Shown here in pieces: positions 60,486 through 64,000 of a stretch of DNA of 64,000 bases. The stretch lies in contig NC_089430.1 of the NCBI RefSeq assembly GCF_026210795.1, positions 682,001 through 746,000 on the forward strand, in the 5' to 3' direction. How positions within the stretch are numbered: position 1 is the stretch's first letter; every line of letters begins with the position of its first letter. Made by a program: the position numbers and the translations under genes. The notes under the pieces were generated by a model. That model was not told the origin of the DNA, ran no database searches, and saw nothing but the letters and a program-made list of their open reading frames with translations. Origin of the DNA: Rhizophagus irregularis (Eukaryota; Glomeromycota; Glomeromycetes; Glomerales; Glomeraceae).

Positions 60486-62151
60486 ATGGATCAATCAAAT
60501 ATAGAAGAACAAAAATATGGAAGATGTATAGGATGTAAACAAATAAGTACATCACTCTTATGTTATACTTGTGATTCACTTTTTAAAGAAAGAAAATCTG
60601 GAAAGTGTATAGTATGCAAACAAATAAAGCAAAAAGCTAAGGGAACAAGAACATGTCATACTTGTTATTCAACTTCTCTAGAACAAAAATATGGAAAGTG
60701 TATAGAATGCAAGCAAATAAATACTGGAATTGATTGGTGTCAAACTTGTAATTCAAAAAGATTTCAACAAAATTTTAACAATTGGACTAGTAATAATGAT
60801 GATATTGATAAATTTATTCAAAATATTCAGTTATCAGCAAGAAATAAATATCAATTATTAGAGTGGATACCCTATGATAGATTTTCTGAAGTTGTATATG
60901 TTGCAAAAGGAGGATTTGGCAAAGTATATAAAGCAATTTGGCAAGATGGCAAGATATCACATTGGGATGTGAGTAAAAATCAATGGGAAAGAAATAGTGT
61001 GCGTATGCACGTAGCTCTTAAAAGTTTAAATGACTCTCAGAACCTCAAATCACAATTTATCAAGGAGGTAACAAAATTGGGTTATTGAATTTTTTTTCGA
61101 AATATTTTTGTTTTGCAAATTATAATAAATTTTGATAATTTAGATTACGTCACAACTCAAAATAGTTGAAGATAGACCACTGAACCAATTTATTAGATGC
61201 TATGGAATAAGTCAAGACCCAAATACAAAAGAATATATCATGGTTATGAAATTTGCTGATTGGGGAGGTTTGCGAAATTATTTTGATAAGAAAGAAAAAT
61301 ATGAAAAGAAATCGCGTGAAGAAAATATCCTCTATTTGAAATTGAGACGTAAAATTATTGTTATGAATTGTATTGCAACTGGGCTTAAGAGAATTCATGT
61401 AAAAGGATTAATTCATAGAGATTTACATACCGGAAATATAGTATGTTTTAAAAGTATGATTTGTATAACTGATATGGGATTATGTAAACCAGCAAATTAT
61501 GAGGAATTAGAAAATTCAGAAAATAATGCGTATGGCGTTTTACCTTATGTAGCACCTGAGGTTTTAAGAGGAGAACATTATACACAAGCATCCGATATTT
61601 ATAGTTTTGGCATAATTATGTATGAGGCAATTTCGGAAATGCCTCCATATTATGATATTAATCATGATGAAGTTTTAGCAGTAGAGATCTGTAAAGGGTT
61701 AAGACCCAATTTTAATATTAAAGTACCACAATTAATCATTGAATTAATAAAGAAATGCTTAGATGCAAAACCATCAAATCGACCAAATGCAAAGGATCTT
61801 TCAAGAATTTTTAAAGAATTAATGATAGATTTTAATAGACGTAAACCAGAATTAATTAAACAAATTGAAGAAATAAGCAATAGTTTATCAGATTTACCTT
61901 CAATAAATAAAATGAATACGATGCATTCTGGAGCTATATATACAAGTAGATTACTTAGTTTTAAAAATCTTCCCGAACCGAAAAATTCTGATGATTATTA
62001 TGAATATTTTGATAATATAACAAGTATGAAATATTCAGGTATTTATAAAAAATCTTACCTTATTACTCATTCAATCTACTTATATAAACTAATATTTAAT
62101 AAATATTTTTATGTAATGACAGAATGTTTGGATTGTGAAGTTAAAGATTGA
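60486..62151 (+). CDS. TKL-like protein kinase with three CxxC pairs of pairs, three exons
   Basis: Exons 60486-61067, 61144-62038 and 62123-62151 (501 residues), GT-AG borders, phases 0 and 1. The ATG at 60486 is the first good start. The N-terminus holds three tandem modules, each with two CxxC pairs: C14/C17 with C26/C29, C41/C44 with C57/C60, and C72/C75 with C85/C88. Each is a likely small zinc ribbon, opened by G-K-C-I-x-C-K-Q-I. N-W-T-S-N-N-D-D-I-D follows. The kinase domain has G-G-F-G-K-V-Y (from 142), V-A-L-K (Lys179), I-H-R-D-L-H-T-G-N (285-287 HRD), D-M-G (304-306), A-P-E-V-L-R-G and a C-L-D-A-K-P-x-x-R-P end. Catalytic residues are complete, so it is probably active. Related kinases here have one module. 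The tail has Y-T-S-R-L-L-S-F-K-N-L-P-E-P and ends C-L-D-C-E-V-K-D. Confidence 0.9.
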
Positions 62152-62740
62152 AATAGAAATGTGTCATTTTATGTTCTTGGATTTTTGATGTGGTAGTCAC
62201 TTAGCACAATTATATAGTTTCTGTTTAACACGCACTGATTATGTGAACTTCTTTTTTTCATAAATAAAATCAATTTGTGATATGTTTATTAAAAATTATC
62301 ACCGATGAATTTTTAGTCAGTATAAACGTAGTAAATTCTAATTTTAAATGTGGAAATACTATTCGTAAAAAATCCAGATACCATGAAGAATAAAAGTATG
62401 AAGCATAAAGCATATAAAGTATATAAAATTACCATTAAGGACTAGGCCATGATTGGGCGAAATTCTTGGTTAATATGATTTTCTAGTTAAAATTGAAAAA
62501 ATTGAACTATATACAAATAAGTCATTTTGGTATTCTGCAATGGTCGCCCATGATCAGTTACCAGTCAGTCATAACTGGTAGTTAAGAACCTTTAACCAAT
62601 TACTGATCACTTTAGTTGACCATTTAACCGACCGTTTGACAACAAACTCTATAAATAATTTGAATTTGTGTAATATAGAAACGCGTGATATGTCCGTGCC
62701 TGATCTATTCCATAATTATTATAATTATTATGGCCTGTCT
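62152..62740. other. Downstream intergenic stretch
   Basis: No gene seen. A small cluster of GATCAGTTACCAGTCAGTC and TAACCAATTACTGATCAC-like sequences near 62550-62610 forms an imperfect inverted repeat. Confidence 0.4.
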
Positions 62741-62742
62741 GG

Positions 62743-63200
62743 TCATGTATACATTCTGATCCAGTTCCGGTTAATGAAATTTTGATTGGATATTATTTAT
62801 AATACTAACAATAATTTATTTATTTCTTTTTTTTTTTGATCAGCATGTTTTTTTTTTTAAACCGAATTCCTTTTTTTTTGTATTATTAATATTTTTTATT
62901 TTTTATTTTTTTTTTCAAACCCGACTTATTTTATTTATTTTTTTTTTCTTCAGTTTTTTTTTTATTTTTGGTTTTTTTCAATGCCAATAATAATTTTTTT
63001 CGATCAGGTTTTTGTTTTTTCAGTCACCGAATATAAATTTTTTAAAATTATTTTCTATTTATTTTCAATACTGGAAAATAATTTTTTTAATTTTTTATTT
63101 CAGTCTTTTTCAAATACCGAAAATAATTTTTTTTTAATTGGTTTTTTTTTATTTTTTTGATTTAAGCTGAAAAATTTAATTTTTTTTAATTTTAACTGAT
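62743..63200 (+). repeat. T-rich tract, second copy of the 37.7 kb dispersed repeat
   Basis: Begins with a segment containing TTCCGGTTAATGAAATTTT, shared with 37706-37755, and continues as long T runs with short interruptions. Confidence 0.6.
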
Positions 63201-64000
63201 CTTTTTCTTTTAATTATCGCAATATCAAATATATAATATTTAGTACAGTGGCTATCAAAAAATTAAGTTTGAATTGTGTAATGTGTAGTATGCTGCGTCA
63301 AATCTACTAATAGATCGGTAGAGAATGCCAATAATTTCTTCTATATCAACATGAGATCTTTTCTGGTGTTTTTAAGTTTCTTTATTGGGTTCTAGAAGTA
63401 CTATGTGGGTTAGACTTTCAATAGTATTAAAGAAATGTAGTAACATTCTTTTTTTTTTGTTTTTAGACTACTCATCACTGGAACATTCTATAGACTTGAA
63501 CGAACCTGCACTTAGGTACTGTATATAGAGGGATGTTGGGTATAGCAATAATATACTGCCATATTTAAATTTTTTTATGTAAATTTCATATGATGTATAC
63601 TGACATTTTTACTAAAATTAAACAATTTTGGAGCAATAGAAGCAACGGATGGCTGCCAGTAATTAACTAAAGTTAATTATTTTTTATTTTGTTTGATATT
63701 TTGGGATTGTCTCAGTTTATAATAGGTATTTGGCGTTTATTTTTTAAAAAACAATCAAAATAAATTAATTAAAATTTCTTTTTTTATTCTCGGGCTTTAA
63801 ACAAATGAAATCAGTTTATCTTTGAACTTAAATGACTAAGCATCAATTGTAATTTTGCTTAATATAACGATTTTATTACGAGCAAATTTTTAATAAATAA
63901 AAACTCGCTCTTGATTACTTACTTCTCTTTATTCTTTAGCAGTAGCAATGCAATAGCATCATCTTTATCATCTTTTAAATTAAATTATTTTGACGCGCTT
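63201..64000. other. AT-rich stretch to the window end
   Basis: No supported gene; ordinary AT-rich DNA. Confidence 0.4.

Noticed and set aside
1-64000. tRNA, rRNA or other structured RNA genes
   Set aside because: I looked for A/B-box pairs and rRNA-like GC blocks and found none I could support; a covariance-model scan would be needed to exclude them.

Overview
The window looks like nuclear DNA of an AT-rich, repeat-loaded eukaryote, most probably an arbuscular mycorrhizal fungus of the Rhizophagus irregularis type. The reasons are very low GC, short introns with GTAAGT donors and YAG acceptors, four members of an expanded TKL-like kinase family with a CxxC-rich N-terminus and the motif W-T-S-x-N-D/H-D-I/V-D, and many decayed transposons. 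The species is an inference from family style, not from a database match.

Layout. 1-2.4 kb: wreck of a Ty3/gypsy retrotransposon with a frameshifted integrase. 4.37-6.17 kb: hAT-like non-autonomous element holding a tandem array of splice-signal-bearing units. 7.0-8.7 kb: ~175 bp satellite. 9-15.9 kb: mostly non-coding, with two inverted-repeat elements. 15.9-17.6 kb (-): intact four-exon kinase. 18.7-28.1 kb (+): a kinase gene whose N-terminal exons and kinase exons are separated by ~7.8 kb of ~104 bp tandem repeats. Nearly every repeat carries AG-NNN-GTAAGT, that is, a potential 3-nt exon. Three small transposons sit in this array. 28.5-30.1 kb: palindromic MITE family. 31.5-33.2 kb (-): another splice-signal tandem array with two nested MITEs. 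33.9-37.5 kb: broken Tnp2/CACTA-like transposase gene. 37.7-39.0 kb: polypyrimidine then polypurine tracts. 40.7-42.6 kb: broken multi-exon gene of unknown function. 43.0-43.5 kb: LINE fragment with an apparent micro-inversion. 44.3-48.7 kb: simple repeats and a 60 bp hairpin satellite. 49.5-53.4 kb: foldback element, then a stretch of visibly higher GC with unrecognised minus-strand ORFs. 55.4-57.7 kb (-): kinase gene with two single-base frameshifts and a tail of small phase-1 exons. 59.2-59.6 kb: mariner/pogo-type MITE. 60.5-62.2 kb (+): intact three-exon kinase with three CxxC pairs of pairs. The rest is T-rich non-coding DNA.

The most interesting candidate is the microexon array at 19.0-26.8 kb. 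About 66 acceptor-donor pairs are separated by exactly 3 nt (twice 6 nt), while the rest of each unit has many indels. Flanking exons belong plausibly to one gene. If spliced, each ~104 bp repeat would add one amino acid to a linker ahead of the kinase domain, and skipping any unit would keep the frame. This is a hypothesis from sequence; transcript data would decide it.
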